Shown: positions 1 to 8,275, counted from the first letter of the stretch. The stretch: 64,000 bases of DNA from an uncultured Bacilli bacterium (GCA_934168245.1 CAKPMY010000001.1:223391-287390), one strand, 5' to 3'. The notes: a model not told the origin generated them from the sequence alone. A program made the numbers and translations.

Positions 1-658
1 ATTCTTCATCTAAATCAATAACTTCTTGATCTTTAGCCTCTTTATAACCAGGTAAATTACCCGCTTCAACCTCTAAGGAATTATCATGTGTTGGAGTAGT
101 ATCAAACAATGTAAAACTCTCCTCTGCATAACTTAAAACATTATCTCCAACTAAACTTTCAAGAACTTTGTCATTAAACTTTACAGAACGTAAAATATAA
201 CACATATTATTGATTACATTAACCAAGTCACTCTTATCAACCAAAGCCTCTATTTTCGTATAATTATATACAAAAACGATAAAATACTTACAACCATCTT
301 CAGTTATCTCTAAATAACCATCTTTCTTATTATAATTAATAACTTTAGAATAATAAGCATCTTGTTTTATCTTATAAGTATTATCAACTTTATGAAAATA
401 ACTAATAACATCAAAGTATACATAATACTTATTATCAAATCTATCCATTAAAATAGCATTATAATCTTCTTTATTAACAAACTTTAACCCATCAGGTACA
501 TAATATTTATATCCTTCAAACTGTACATTACTAGTCTTTACTTTCTCATTAAGTAAAAGGTCCATATTCTTTTCCAAGTCAGAATTATCAAGTCTTTTAA
601 TACTACACCCAGTAACTAATAATAAAACAATAGAGAGTAAAACAATTAACTTCTTCAT
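1..658 (-). CDS. Putative lipoprotein, 3' end outside window
   Basis: The reading frame opens at an ATG at 658 and stays open to the left edge, so the C-terminus is missing. The first 18 residues form a lipoprotein signal: MKK, a hydrophobic stretch of Ile/Val/Leu, then the lipobox VTGC with the lipidated Cys at residue 18. The mature part is rich in Asp, Lys and Tyr, with an acidic end near the window edge, and shows no motif I recognise. An AGGTGA ribosome site lies just upstream, and a good promoter (TTTACA-16-TATAAT) sits at 679-706. The protein is expected on the outer face of the membrane; its function is unknown. Confidence 0.7.
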   Translation of the reverse strand, partial: MKKLIVLLSIVLLLVTGCSIKRLDNSDLEKNMDLLLNEKVKTSNVQFEGYKYYVPDGLKFVNKEDYNAILMDRFDNKYYVYFDVISYFHKVDNTYKIKQDAYYSKVINYNKKDGYLEITEDGCKYFIVFVYNYTKIEALVDKSDLVNVINNMCYILRSVKFNDKVLESLVGDNVLSYAEESFTLFDTTPTHDNSLEVEAGNLPGYKEAKDQEVIDLDEE

Positions 659-678
659 ATTTCACCTACTCTTACTAC

Positions 679-706
679 ATTATATCAAACTTTTTGTAAA
701 TGTAAA
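679..706 (-). promoter_or_regulatory. Promoter of the lipoprotein gene
   Basis: On the minus strand TTTACA (701-706) and TATAAT (679-684) are separated by 16 bases, about 20 bases ahead of the lipoprotein start. Confidence 0.6.
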
Positions 707-731
707 AATATTTTAACATCTATTTACTATA

Positions 732-1367
732 TTAGACATTACTTTTCTCAACAACAACAGCATAAATTGGCATTCCCTTACCTGAAAACTTATCTTCATA
801 CTCTGTTGTTATTAAATTATCTATCTCTTCACTATGTAAATCTAAACTTAACTTCTTTAATGTATACCCATACTCACTAAAACTAAGTAATGAATAAACA
901 AACAAATCTCTATTATCAGTTCTCATACATATTTGCATCTTATCTTTAAATATATTATCATACTTTGCTAAAAACACTTTACTAGAAAGTCTTCGCAAAC
1001 TATGTCGAACTTTAGGCCAAGGATCTGAAAAGTTTAGGTAAATTCTACTAACTTCATGAGAAAATACTTTATCTATATTTAAAGCATCTAATCTAAGAAT
1101 AACTAAATTATTTAACCCATCCGGTATTTTAGGTAAACTCTTTGCTATAACACTATCATATTTTTCTATCCCAATAAAATTAATACCTGGATACTTAACA
1201 GCATTCTCTATTATAAATTTTCCTTTACCCATACCTATTTCTATATATATTGGATTATTATTACAAAATAACTCTTCCCATTTTCCAATATATTCTTCTC
1301 CATTACTAATAAAGTAACTTGAATTATTTAATATTTCTTCTTTATTTTTGACATTTCTAAGTCGCAT
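732..1367 (-). CDS. trmB: tRNA (guanine-N7-)-methyltransferase TrmB
   Basis: TrmB uses S-adenosylmethionine to make m7G46 in the variable loop of tRNAs. The 211-residue protein has the family landmarks: the SAM-binding loop EIGMGKGKF, the GIEKYDS segment, the RLDAL segment, the NFSDPWPK signature, and the C-terminal TEYEDKF motif. I chose the ATG at 1367 (MRLRN) because GGTGAT lies six bases upstream. The longer frame that opens at 1490 would overlap the divergent gene at 1442 and has no ribosome site. The gene stands alone between the lipoprotein gene and a divergently read small gene. Length fits the family (about 210-220). Confidence 0.93.
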   Translation of the reverse strand: MRLRNVKNKEEILNNSSYFISNGEEYIGKWEELFCNNNPIYIEIGMGKGKFIIENAVKYPGINFIGIEKYDSVIAKSLPKIPDGLNNLVILRLDALNIDKVFSHEVSRIYLNFSDPWPKVRHSLRRLSSKVFLAKYDNIFKDKMQICMRTDNRDLFVYSLLSFSEYGYTLKKLSLDLHSEEIDNLITTEYEDKFSGKGMPIYAVVVEKSNV

Positions 1368-1389
1368 ACATATCACCATAAAATATTTT

Positions 1390-1418
1390 ATCACAAAATA
1401 CAATAAATCGCATATAAT
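1390..1418 (+). promoter_or_regulatory. Promoter of the small coiled-coil protein gene
   Basis: TATAAT at 1413-1418 with ATCACA 17 bases upstream (1390-1395) and the start codon 23 bases downstream. The -10 is perfect; the -35 matches the consensus in four of six bases. Confidence 0.5.
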
Positions 1419-1441
1419 AAAACGAAAGATAGGTTGATAAT

Positions 1442-1630
1442 ATGAACAATATGCCTTATCCATATATGCCTGTACCAATGCCTTTTCCAACTCAAAATCA
1501 AGAAAACTATATGGAAGAAATTAATAAATTAAAATATGAAGTAGCTTCTCTAAAAGAAAGAGTAAAAAACTTAGAAACAAAAAAAGAAAAAGGCTATCTC
1601 CAAAAAGAAGACGGTTACTACATTATGTAA
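1442..1630 (+). CDS. Small Met/Pro-rich protein with a coiled coil
   Basis: A 62-residue protein. The first 20 residues are Met-Pro-Tyr-Phe rich (MNNMPYPYMPVPMPFP); residues 24-48 form a heptad-like Lys/Glu/Leu helix likely to make a coiled coil; the end contains YLQKEDGYYIM. An AGGTTGATA ribosome site, its own promoter and a strong terminator support it as a real gene. The proline/methionine-rich head plus coiled coil resembles small coat or scaffold proteins of spore-forming Firmicutes, but that is only an impression. No function can be assigned. Confidence 0.7.
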   Translation: MNNMPYPYMPVPMPFPTQNQENYMEEINKLKYEVASLKERVKNLETKKEKGYLQKEDGYYIM

Positions 1631-1634
1631 TAGT

Positions 1635-1664
1635 TGAAGATGCAAATAAACATCTTCATTTTTT
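1635..1664 (+). terminator. Rho-independent terminator
   Basis: TGAAGATG (1635-1642) pairs with CATCTTCA (1651-1658) around an 8-base loop, followed by six T. It ends the transcript of the small gene at 1442. Confidence 0.85.
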
Positions 1665-1667
1665 ATC

Positions 1668-1696
1668 TTTAAGTTTAAAACTATACATGTTATACT
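1668..1696 (+). promoter_or_regulatory. Likely promoter of the FemX-like gene
   Basis: TTTAAG (1668-1673), 17 bases, TATACT (1691-1696), 24 bases ahead of the start codon. The -35 is weak. Confidence 0.4.
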
Positions 1697-1720
1697 AACT
1701 ATATAAGAAAGTGAGGTAAC

Positions 1721-2893
1721 ATGATGTTAAGACTTAAAAATCTAGATAAGGAAGTATATGACAACTATGTAAAAAGTCATAAAGATAAATCCCATTTCTT
1801 ACATTCTGAAAGTTTAACGGAGTTTATTAAAGTAGAAAAAAATCTAACTCCCTACTATCTAGGTTTAGTATCTGAAAATGATGAAATTGTCTGTGCAACG
1901 ACAATATTCCAAGAATATTTAAAAATGAATTATTGTCGTTTATATATACCGGCTGGTTTTATAATGGATTATAAAAATAAATATCTCTTAAAAACCATGA
2001 CTAAAAAAATTACAAACTTTGCTCTAAGCAAAAAAGCCCTATCAATAGAAATGTCTCCCTACATCAACACTAATCTAACTGCTGAAGACAAATCTATTAT
2101 AATGGAAAATTTAAAAGAAGTAGGCTTTAAACCAACTACTAAAAAAAGTTCTATAATGTTAAAGGGAAAAAGAGAAAGACTAGATCTAACTTTTGATATT
2201 GAAACTATCGAAAACAACTTTTCCGATAAAATAAAAGACTATCTAACAAAAGCCATTTCTCTAGAAACAGAAGTTTTAGTAGGCTCTAAAAAAGATTTAG
2301 ATTCTCTATACGAAATAATGCTTAGTATAAATAAAGAAGAAGTTCATTCTAAAGACTATTATGAAACTCTATATGAAGTCTTAAATGGTAATTCTTCTAC
2401 TAAAGCAACTATTATCCTAGGTAAAATAAATCTAACCAAGACTATTAAAAGTCTAGAAAAGAAAATTAAAAAGACTACTGATCAAATGTCAATAATACCT
2501 ATTGATTCTCTAACTAAAAGTTCGAAAACGAAACTTGCTAATCTAACTAAACAAAAAGAAGACTTAATGCAAGAATTAGAGAAGTTTCGTATCTATAAAC
2601 AAGAACATCCTCAAGAATCAACTCTCTGTGCTCATCTTTTAATTGAACACAACGACAAGGCTTGGTTAATATATGACTACAATAAAGATGTATTAGAAGA
2701 AACATATTTAAAATACTATACTTACTATAAAGACATTAAATACTGTAAAGATCATAATCTAAACTACCTAGAACAAACATCTCCTAGTATCCTTACAGAA
2801 TTTAATGCTAAAACTGTCGAAAATATCGGGACATATACTTATAAAGTACGTCCTATAACTAATTTCATAATAACAAAAATATTTTTAAAATAA
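1721..2893 (+). CDS. FemAB/FemX-family peptidoglycan bridge aminoacyltransferase
   Basis: FemABX enzymes add amino acids from aminoacyl-tRNA to the peptidoglycan stem peptide on the membrane. The 390-residue protein shows the family plan: a GNAT-like N-terminal half (residues about 1-165, with LYIPAGFIMDY where the family has PRGPI), a second GNAT-like half, and between them a charged two-helix coiled coil (about residues 240-290) as found in FemA/FemX, where it resembles the tRNA-binding arm of seryl-tRNA synthetase. GTGAGG precedes the start; either of two adjacent ATGs (1721 or 1724) could be used. A related gene lies at 46005, so the window encodes two members. Which amino acid it adds cannot be read from the sequence. 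Confidence 0.85.
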   Translation: MMLRLKNLDKEVYDNYVKSHKDKSHFLHSESLTEFIKVEKNLTPYYLGLVSENDEIVCATTIFQEYLKMNYCRLYIPAGFIMDYKNKYLLKTMTKKITNFALSKKALSIEMSPYINTNLTAEDKSIIMENLKEVGFKPTTKKSSIMLKGKRERLDLTFDIETIENNFSDKIKDYLTKAISLETEVLVGSKKDLDSLYEIMLSINKEEVHSKDYYETLYEVLNGNSSTKATIILGKINLTKTIKSLEKKIKKTTDQMSIIPIDSLTKSSKTKLANLTKQKEDLMQELEKFRIYKQEHPQESTLCAHLLIEHNDKAWLIYDYNKDVLEETYLKYYTYYKDIKYCKDHNLNYLEQTSPSILTEFNAKTVENIGTYTYKVRPITNFIITKIFLK

Positions 2894-2921
2894 ACTAAAA
2901 TTTATGTACATAGTGCACAAT

Positions 2922-2959
2922 AAAAGTAATTTAAACATCTTAAATTACTTTTATTTTTT
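2922..2959 (+). terminator. Rho-independent terminator after the FemX-like gene
   Basis: A perfect 13-base stem (2922-2934 with 2940-2952), a 5-base loop and a T-rich tail. It reaches into the stop codon of the convergent flippase gene at 2951, so the two 3' ends share this structure. Confidence 0.85.
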
Positions 2960-4558
2960 TATATTTTTACCAAATATATGTCTAATAGTACCCATTTTAT
3001 AAGTAAAAATTAAATAAACTACGCCTCCAATAACACCATAAAATAAAATTATAAATAAATTAACAATTCTCACCTCAGAAGAAATTGGAATAATAAACTT
3101 AAGTAAGAATAAGACTCCACTCATCAACATTGATCCACATAAAATATCAATAAAATGCTTAATCAAATCTTCATAATTAATCTCTAACTTTTTAGAAAGA
3201 CTAATAATCGCTATAACAAATGAAGTAATATATCCAATAACACTCGCTGAAATAACCCCATAATATGCTGGCACACCCATCTTATAAAAACCTGTTATTA
3301 AACTAGTATTAAGTAATATTTTTAAAACTAATCCCGCTACCAAACTTATAAGTATTATTTTGTAATCTTTATAAATTCTAATAACTGAAACCGTCAAATA
3401 TAAAACACTCATAAATAAAGCCACAAATATATAATAAGTAAGTACACTAGGACCAAATTGACTAACTCCATAAAATAAATTCCATATTGGTTTAGCCAAG
3501 AAGCTTATTAAAACTGCAATTGGAATAATTAAAAATAACAACATCTCATAAGCCAAATTAATCTTTTTAGAACTTTCCTTCTTCTCTTTCTTTATAATAC
3601 TTTGTTCTAAATTAGGAATCAAACTATTAACAATACCAACACAAATAGAAAAAACAAATGTATTAAACACAAAACCCCATATCGAAAGCATCGAAGAAAT
3701 AGTCTCACTCTCTTCAATATCAAATCTTGTATGCCTAACAAGTCCATTAACAACACTACATATATCAACAACATTATATAAATATCTAAACCCATCTATT
3801 ACCACAAAAGGTACAGCATATAAACAAATTTTTTTAATTATCTCTTTATTAGTAATTAACGGTTCATTAACTTTACGTATCTTTTCTCTAAATTTATTCT
3901 CATATTTCCTACTTTTAATATACAAATATAAGTACGAAGCCATAATACCTACTAAAATTCCCCATAAAGTAAACATAACTGTTTTAGGCACCGTAAACTT
4001 AAAAACTCTAAGTACAAAATATCCTCCTAATACAATAACTAGTATTCTAAATATCTTTTCAACTACTCTAGAAAAGGCTGAAACATCTAAAAATCTATGT
4101 CCTTCAAAATATCCTCGATAAACACCAAGTAAAGGAAACACCATAACAGAAACAGATACAATTCTAATACATCTAACAATCTCTTCATCTGTTCCCTTAC
4201 AAATAATAGAAACAATAATCGGAGCCAAAATATTTATCAAAAGAAAACATCCAAGTCCAAAAACCACCGCGATTTTCTTTCCCAGTATAAATACTCTATT
4301 TTTAACCTCATAAAAGCCAAGAGTCTGATACTCAGAAACAACTCTACTTATAGATAAAGGTAATGCACAAACAGATAACGACATAAACATTAAATATATT
4401 GTATAAGCATATCCATATAAAGCCCCACCAGTATCCCCAATAATAGAATGAAATGGAATAACATATAAAACCTCAAACACCTTACTAAGTACAACAAGAA
4501 TACTAGTAAGTAAGGTCATATTAATAAACTTATTTTTTATTACTACTTTCTTATTCAT
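2951..4558 (-). CDS. SpoVB/YtgP-type polysaccharide or lipid II flippase
   Basis: A 535-residue integral membrane protein with about 14 hydrophobic segments, of the MVF/MATE-like exporter superfamily (polysaccharide biosynthesis family: MurJ, SpoVB, YtgP). The segment GVYRGYFEGHR in the fifth to sixth helices is the typical RGYF-G signature of SpoVB/YtgP, as are LPLSISRVVSEY near the start and the central VDIC-containing loop. These proteins move lipid-linked cell-wall precursors across the membrane. GTAGGAGATGTATA precedes the ATG at 4558; the longer frame from 4588 has no ribosome site. YtgP-like (MurJ function) versus SpoVB-like (spore cortex) cannot be decided from sequence alone. Confidence 0.88.
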   Translation of the reverse strand: MNKKVVIKNKFINMTLLTSILVVLSKVFEVLYVIPFHSIIGDTGGALYGYAYTIYLMFMSLSVCALPLSISRVVSEYQTLGFYEVKNRVFILGKKIAVVFGLGCFLLINILAPIIVSIICKGTDEEIVRCIRIVSVSVMVFPLLGVYRGYFEGHRFLDVSAFSRVVEKIFRILVIVLGGYFVLRVFKFTVPKTVMFTLWGILVGIMASYLYLYIKSRKYENKFREKIRKVNEPLITNKEIIKKICLYAVPFVVIDGFRYLYNVVDICSVVNGLVRHTRFDIEESETISSMLSIWGFVFNTFVFSICVGIVNSLIPNLEQSIIKKEKKESSKKINLAYEMLLFLIIPIAVLISFLAKPIWNLFYGVSQFGPSVLTYYIFVALFMSVLYLTVSVIRIYKDYKIILISLVAGLVLKILLNTSLITGFYKMGVPAYYGVISASVIGYITSFVIAIISLSKKLEINYEDLIKHFIDILCGSMLMSGVLFLLKFIIPISSEVRIVNLFIILFYGVIGGVVYLIFTYKMGTIRHIFGKNIKK

Positions 4559-4655
4559 TATACATCTCCTACAATAATCATAACACAAATCAAAAAAAAG
4601 AAAAACTAGTCAAATAGTCTTTCTCTAGCAACCCACGGTCTAATTTTCATATATG

Positions 4656-4826
4656 TCAATAATAAACAATCATCGCCGAAAAACAAAACACCTGTTCTTC
4701 ACTAAAAATACCAATACTAACCTGATACTTAATATCAACAACTTCCCCTTCTAAATCCCCCAAAAAACTATTAATATCATTTTCTAAGTCCTTCTCATCT
4801 TCATCATCAAATATTTTAACTTTCAT
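4656..4826 (-). CDS. Cse60-like small sporulation-family protein
   Basis: A 56-residue gene too short for usual cut-offs. It begins MKVKIFDDEDEKDLENDIN and ends CFSAMIVYY, which matches the pattern of the Bacillus Cse60 family (MKVKVFDEEHEKDLEE... CFSAMI-Y). GGTGAT lies six bases before the ATG and the gene ends with TGA. In Bacillus subtilis Cse60 is made under SigE in the mother cell; a role outside sporulation is possible, because relatives occur in non-sporulating Firmicutes. It sits between the flippase and the Fic gene, all on the minus strand. Confidence 0.75.
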   Translation of the reverse strand: MKVKIFDDEDEKDLENDINSFLGDLEGEVVDIKYQVSIGIFSEEQVFCFSAMIVYY

Positions 4827-4845
4827 TATATCACCAATTTAATTA

Positions 4846-4887
4846 TAAAAAAAAGAATAGTAAAACAATGTCGTATTTTAACTATTC
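4846..4887 (-). terminator. Terminator after the Fic gene
   Basis: GAATAGT(T)AAAA and its complement pair across 4855-4887 with one bulged base; eight T follow on the minus strand. It overlaps the Fic stop codon. Confidence 0.8.
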
Positions 4888-5793
4888 ACTTTCTTTTTTT
4901 AAATCACTACTCTTACTCTTAACTTTATATCGTTTACCCTCACTTTTCTGCCTAACTCTCTCATTAATGTCCAATTCCACAATAGAATCACATATCTTAT
5001 AACGATAAAAGTTCTTAATATCTGTATAATCTCCCTCGTTATTGGCAAGATTCATAGCCTTATGATATTCTCCTCTTTCTCTTTCTAAAATATATATAGG
5101 AGGTAATCCAACATCTTCTAATAACTTATTTGTAAATGCTCTAATAGTTCTACCATTTCCATCTTTAAAAGGATGTACTTTTATTAATCGACAGTTTATT
5201 TCTACACAACAGTCTAAATATGCTAGTAACTGCGAAGAGTCATTTGCACTTCTAATCTCTGGAGCAATACTACGTAAATACTGCACATCTTCATCTATTT
5301 CATTTAATCGATGACGAATCTCTCTCCACTCACACAACTCAGTCCCTGTTCCCGGTAAATAAACATCTTCATTTCTAATAGTACCGGCATATTCTGGAAA
5401 AGGTGAAAATGAAAATAACATTCTATGCAAATCAAGTAACGTATAAACATCAAATCTATATTCAATATCATCAGAATGAACGTACTCATACATCTTTTCT
5501 AATCCTTTAACCTCAGAATCAATATGAACATCTTCTAATCTACTCTCATTACGAATATATCTCTTTACAAAAGCCTTTTTTAATCTATCAAAAACAATCT
5601 CATCAGGATTCAAGCCATAATACATTTTTATTAACTTTGTAGGTACTGAAATATCCGTTCCATAAAGTTTCTTTCTCTCTTTTCTCCACTTATAACCTAA
5701 AAAGCTCTCTCTAATTAAAAATTCCGGATCAAGTCCAAGATCCACTAAACGTCTAATAAAAATTTCTTTTTCCTGTTCACTCAAATTTCTCAT
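4882..5793 (-). CDS. Fic-domain protein (putative AMP/UMP transferase)
   Basis: The 303-residue protein has a complete Fic motif, HPFKDGNGRTIR, with the catalytic His at about residue 207, and the upstream beta-hairpin PEYAGTIRNEDVYLPGTG that positions the target. Fic enzymes usually transfer AMP or another nucleotide to Ser/Thr/Tyr of a protein. Residues 82-92 (NESRLEDVHI) look like a degenerate form of the inhibitory motif (S/T)xxxE(G/N): the Glu is kept but the Ser/Thr and Gly/Asn are not. No antitoxin gene is adjacent. I chose the ATG at 5793; a TTG two codons earlier is possible. The ribosome site is poor (GGGG touching the ATG) and the leader is only about 15 bases. Confidence 0.85.
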   Translation of the reverse strand: MRNLSEQEKEIFIRRLVDLGLDPEFLIRESFLGYKWRKERKKLYGTDISVPTKLIKMYYGLNPDEIVFDRLKKAFVKRYIRNESRLEDVHIDSEVKGLEKMYEYVHSDDIEYRFDVYTLLDLHRMLFSFSPFPEYAGTIRNEDVYLPGTGTELCEWREIRHRLNEIDEDVQYLRSIAPEIRSANDSSQLLAYLDCCVEINCRLIKVHPFKDGNGRTIRAFTNKLLEDVGLPPIYILERERGEYHKAMNLANNEGDYTDIKNFYRYKICDSIVELDINERVRQKSEGKRYKVKSKSSDLKKESE

Positions 5794-5813
5794 CCCCAAT
5801 CTGAAATATGCTT

Positions 5814-5842
5814 ATTATAACACCATAAAAATAAAAAGTAAA
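5814..5842 (-). promoter_or_regulatory. Promoter of the Fic gene
   Basis: TTTACT (5837-5842), 17 bases, TATAAT (5814-5819). The -35 lies against the T-tract of the preceding terminator. The predicted start of transcription is about 15 bases before the ATG, which gives a very short leader. Confidence 0.65.
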
Positions 5843-5843
5843 C

Positions 5844-5866
5844 AAAAAGGACTTATCCCTAAGTCC
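5844..5866 (-). terminator. Terminator after the degenerate AAA gene pair
   Basis: GGACTTA and TAAGTCC pair (5849-5866) around a 4-base loop, followed by five T on the minus strand. Confidence 0.85.
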
Positions 5867-5899
5867 ATATACTTATCTAATTTAAAAAACGTACTTGTT

Positions 5900-6301
5900 C
5901 TAAATATGTACTAACAAAGAATACACTTCTTCACTTATTTTATTCTTTTTTAAATTTGAACAAGTCACAATAATCAAACAGTCATTAGGTAATTCAAATG
6001 TACTAATTTTCTTATATTTAAGTAGTTCGATAAACTTTTTCTGTTCCTCTAAACCTACATTATTTATATTATCTATAATCAAAATAGCCGAATCGCCCGT
6101 ATCTTTTTCTAGTAGCTCACTATACCAAGTAGGTGGACAAAACTTAGTACCTTCATAATGTCCATTCAATTCTTTTTTATCAATATTTGCATTAAGTACA
6201 ACTGCATCACCAAAGAAGTTAGCCTGAATACCTTCGATCAACAAAGGTGAAATAGAAGCCTCTAAATAAGATTTTAAGAGAGTTAACTTCTCTGTATTCA
6301 T
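5900..6301 (-). CDS. Minimal degenerate AAA-type protein, paralogue of its neighbour
   Basis: A 133-residue protein resembling only the core of the AAA module encoded upstream. Shared landmarks are PPTWY (residues 56-60; 378-382 in the neighbour), a Walker-B-like strand ILIIDNIN (73-80) in which the catalytic Glu is Asn, an EEQKKFIELL helix, FELP, and a sensor-1-like strand IIVTCSN. The region where a P-loop would be (residues about 20-35) has no GxxGxGK(S/T). There is no arginine-finger or lid region. It starts within the stop codon of the upstream gene (ATGA), so translation is probably coupled and the products probably act together. Likely a non-catalytic partner; the function is unknown. 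Confidence 0.65.
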   Translation of the reverse strand: MNTEKLTLLKSYLEASISPLLIEGIQANFFGDAVVLNANIDKKELNGHYEGTKFCPPTWYSELLEKDTGDSAILIIDNINNVGLEEQKKFIELLKYKKISTFELPNDCLIIVTCSNLKKNKISEEVYSLLVHI

Positions 6302-8190
6302 CTATGTTTTCCTCCAACATCCTGTTGAAGAGTATCATTTATTTTAGCATCAGCCAATTTTTCTAATCTTTTTTCATCTCCATGAGCCCATATTGCTTCA
6401 AATGTTGCTTCTGGTTCCGGCCCAACTTTCTTCATAAAATCACGAACTGTCGCGAAGTTTTCTTCATCTACTGTCGCTAATGAAGCCGCAGTAGCAAACT
6501 TTTTCGAATCAGTCATCTCTAAGTCATCACTAGAGTAATTACCCATAACTACATCATCAACAGTAATTAATGGTTGTTGAACAAATGCTTTAAAGTCCGT
6601 TGTTAAATCTTCGCCAATTAAAGATTTAAGCATATCAGGTTGATTAGTTTTAGTAAGTACTTTAGAAGCAAATTCCCACTTTCTAGGATTAGCATTTGGC
6701 TTTTCACCTGTGTAAGGAGTATTTAAAACATCCTCTCCAGAACAAGATTTATAAGTAACATAAGAAACAATAGCAGGATGTATATCATTTGTAGTTGCCC
6801 ATTTTAACCAATGATCAGTATCAGTTTCAATATTAACATGTGCAAAGCCATCGTATAAAGGATCATCAAGTCCACCTGCCGCAACAAATCTTGCATTAGC
6901 AGGTAATTTCCATTTACTATTTACTTCGCCCTCTAACATCACATCAATAGCCATCTCTTGAACTTCCTTTGAAGCAGCAGTAAGTCCATCCAAATATACA
7001 ACATGAAGCCTATCCGGATCATTTTCACATTTTTGTAAAACATTAGTATACCAAGTTGGCGGTATATCATTTTCTTCACCAACAAGTATTCCAGCCGGTT
7101 TACCACCAAAACTCTCAAGATTAGCATTTGGCATATAAACAATTTCACAATCAGGATCAAATTGCTTTACACGTGCAGCCTTTTCTTCGATTGGATCTCC
7201 ATGTAAAAATACTGGAACACCACTTTCAATAGCCCCTCTAATCATATCTTCTTTAGAAGTATTTGAAAAATCAAAGTTATATGGATTTACATTTTTTATT
7301 TTTTGTGCATTTTCACTCTTATCTTGAATATTTTTTTCTACCTCTTGCTTTTCAGTAACTTTTTCATAAGTTCTAGGAGCAATAATTTCTCTGGCGAAAG
7401 TTCTATTCATAAATTTACCAATTGTTGTATCTTCAAACTGTGTACGATAGTTAAGTTCTGCCCCATTTTCATCATTGAACGGAATACCGGCAAGTACTAT
7501 TTTTTTAGAAAGAACAACATTGTTTTTCTTATCTACTAACCAAACAATTGGTTCTACTTTAACCCAATAGTATTGTCCTTTTTTTACATCTCTACCATCA
7601 GATAATTTATAACCATAAACGGTAGAATCAGCGGCAACAACTCTAACGTATGGCTCACCATTATACTCATACTCAACAAGTTGCCTTGGTATAAAATCAT
7701 CATCTGAAGCAAAACTTGCTGAATCAGCAGTATAGGATCTACCTGTCTCTACTAATTCTCCATTATTAAATGCTGTCTCTAAAGTTAAAGCCTCTTCTTC
7801 TCCAATCACAGTTTGTGGTAATTCACCATAAGTAGCCTCATTTAATCCACCTACTGGAGCTGTAACTCTAAAGTCATTCACATTAGAAGAGTAAGATGTA
7901 GCAGGTCTAATACCAATACCTTGACGAGCCGTTGGATTCTGCCAATATCCATTTCCTTGAGCATTAATAACCCAAACATTACCATTACGATTACCGTCAG
8001 TATAATAGTGTCCAGAACGAATTGTACTATTACTAAATAAGCGATTACTCTCAGTTCTACCACCATATCCGCCTAATAAAATCGCAAAATCTGTAATCTC
8101 TGCTGCCGCACCATATTTATTCTTCTTTATTAACTCAGCCTTACGTACATCTACACTTGTTTCATAGTTATCTAAAAATCTAAATTCCAT
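6298..8190 (-). CDS. Fusion of exported-type beta domains with a catalytically degenerate MoxR-like AAA module
   Basis: A 630-residue protein with no signal peptide. Residues 1-110 hold a GIRPATSY-containing module like the C-terminal FGE/DUF6273-like domain of Firmicutes surface proteins. Residues 165-270 hold a second module (VEYEYNGEPYVRV, YYWVKVEPIVWLVD, VLSKKIVLAGIPFND). A charged linker (275-305) leads to a MoxR-type AAA module (310-540). Its catalytic residues are gone: the P-loop reads GDPIEEKA instead of GxxGxGK(S/T), Walker B is YLDGL instead of DE, sensor 1 lacks Asn (VAAGG), and the position of the usual arginine finger reads LYDGF. The fold signatures PPTWY, KLPANARF, HPAI and ANPRKWE remain. 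The start at 8190 has GGTGAT eight bases upstream. Probably a pseudo-ATPase. Confidence 0.7.
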   Translation of the reverse strand: MEFRFLDNYETSVDVRKAELIKKNKYGAAAEITDFAILLGGYGGRTESNRLFSNSTIRSGHYYTDGNRNGNVWVINAQGNGYWQNPTARQGIGIRPATSYSSNVNDFRVTAPVGGLNEATYGELPQTVIGEEEALTLETAFNNGELVETGRSYTADSASFASDDDFIPRQLVEYEYNGEPYVRVVAADSTVYGYKLSDGRDVKKGQYYWVKVEPIVWLVDKKNNVVLSKKIVLAGIPFNDENGAELNYRTQFEDTTIGKFMNRTFAREIIAPRTYEKVTEKQEVEKNIQDKSENAQKIKNVNPYNFDFSNTSKEDMIRGAIESGVPVFLHGDPIEEKAARVKQFDPDCEIVYMPNANLESFGGKPAGILVGEENDIPPTWYTNVLQKCENDPDRLHVVYLDGLTAASKEVQEMAIDVMLEGEVNSKWKLPANARFVAAGGLDDPLYDGFAHVNIETDTDHWLKWATTNDIHPAIVSYVTYKSCSGEDVLNTPYTGEKPNANPRKWEFASKVLTKTNQPDMLKSLIGEDLTTDFKAFVQQPLITVDDVVMGNYSSDDLEMTDSKKFATAASLATVDEENFATVRDFMKKVGPEPEATFEAIWAHGDEKRLEKLADAKINDTLQQDVGGKHR

Positions 8191-8275
8191 ATATATCACC
8201 AACCTTATCATATCATAAATAAGAAATAATTTATACAAGTTTTTGCTAAATAAAATGTTAAAAAAAGTCCAATAG

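Noticed and set aside
4882..5799. Fic protein considered as part of a toxin-antitoxin pair with the Cse60-like gene
   Set aside because: The Cse60-like gene has its own family pattern and ribosome site and lies behind the Fic terminator, so there is no sign of pairing.
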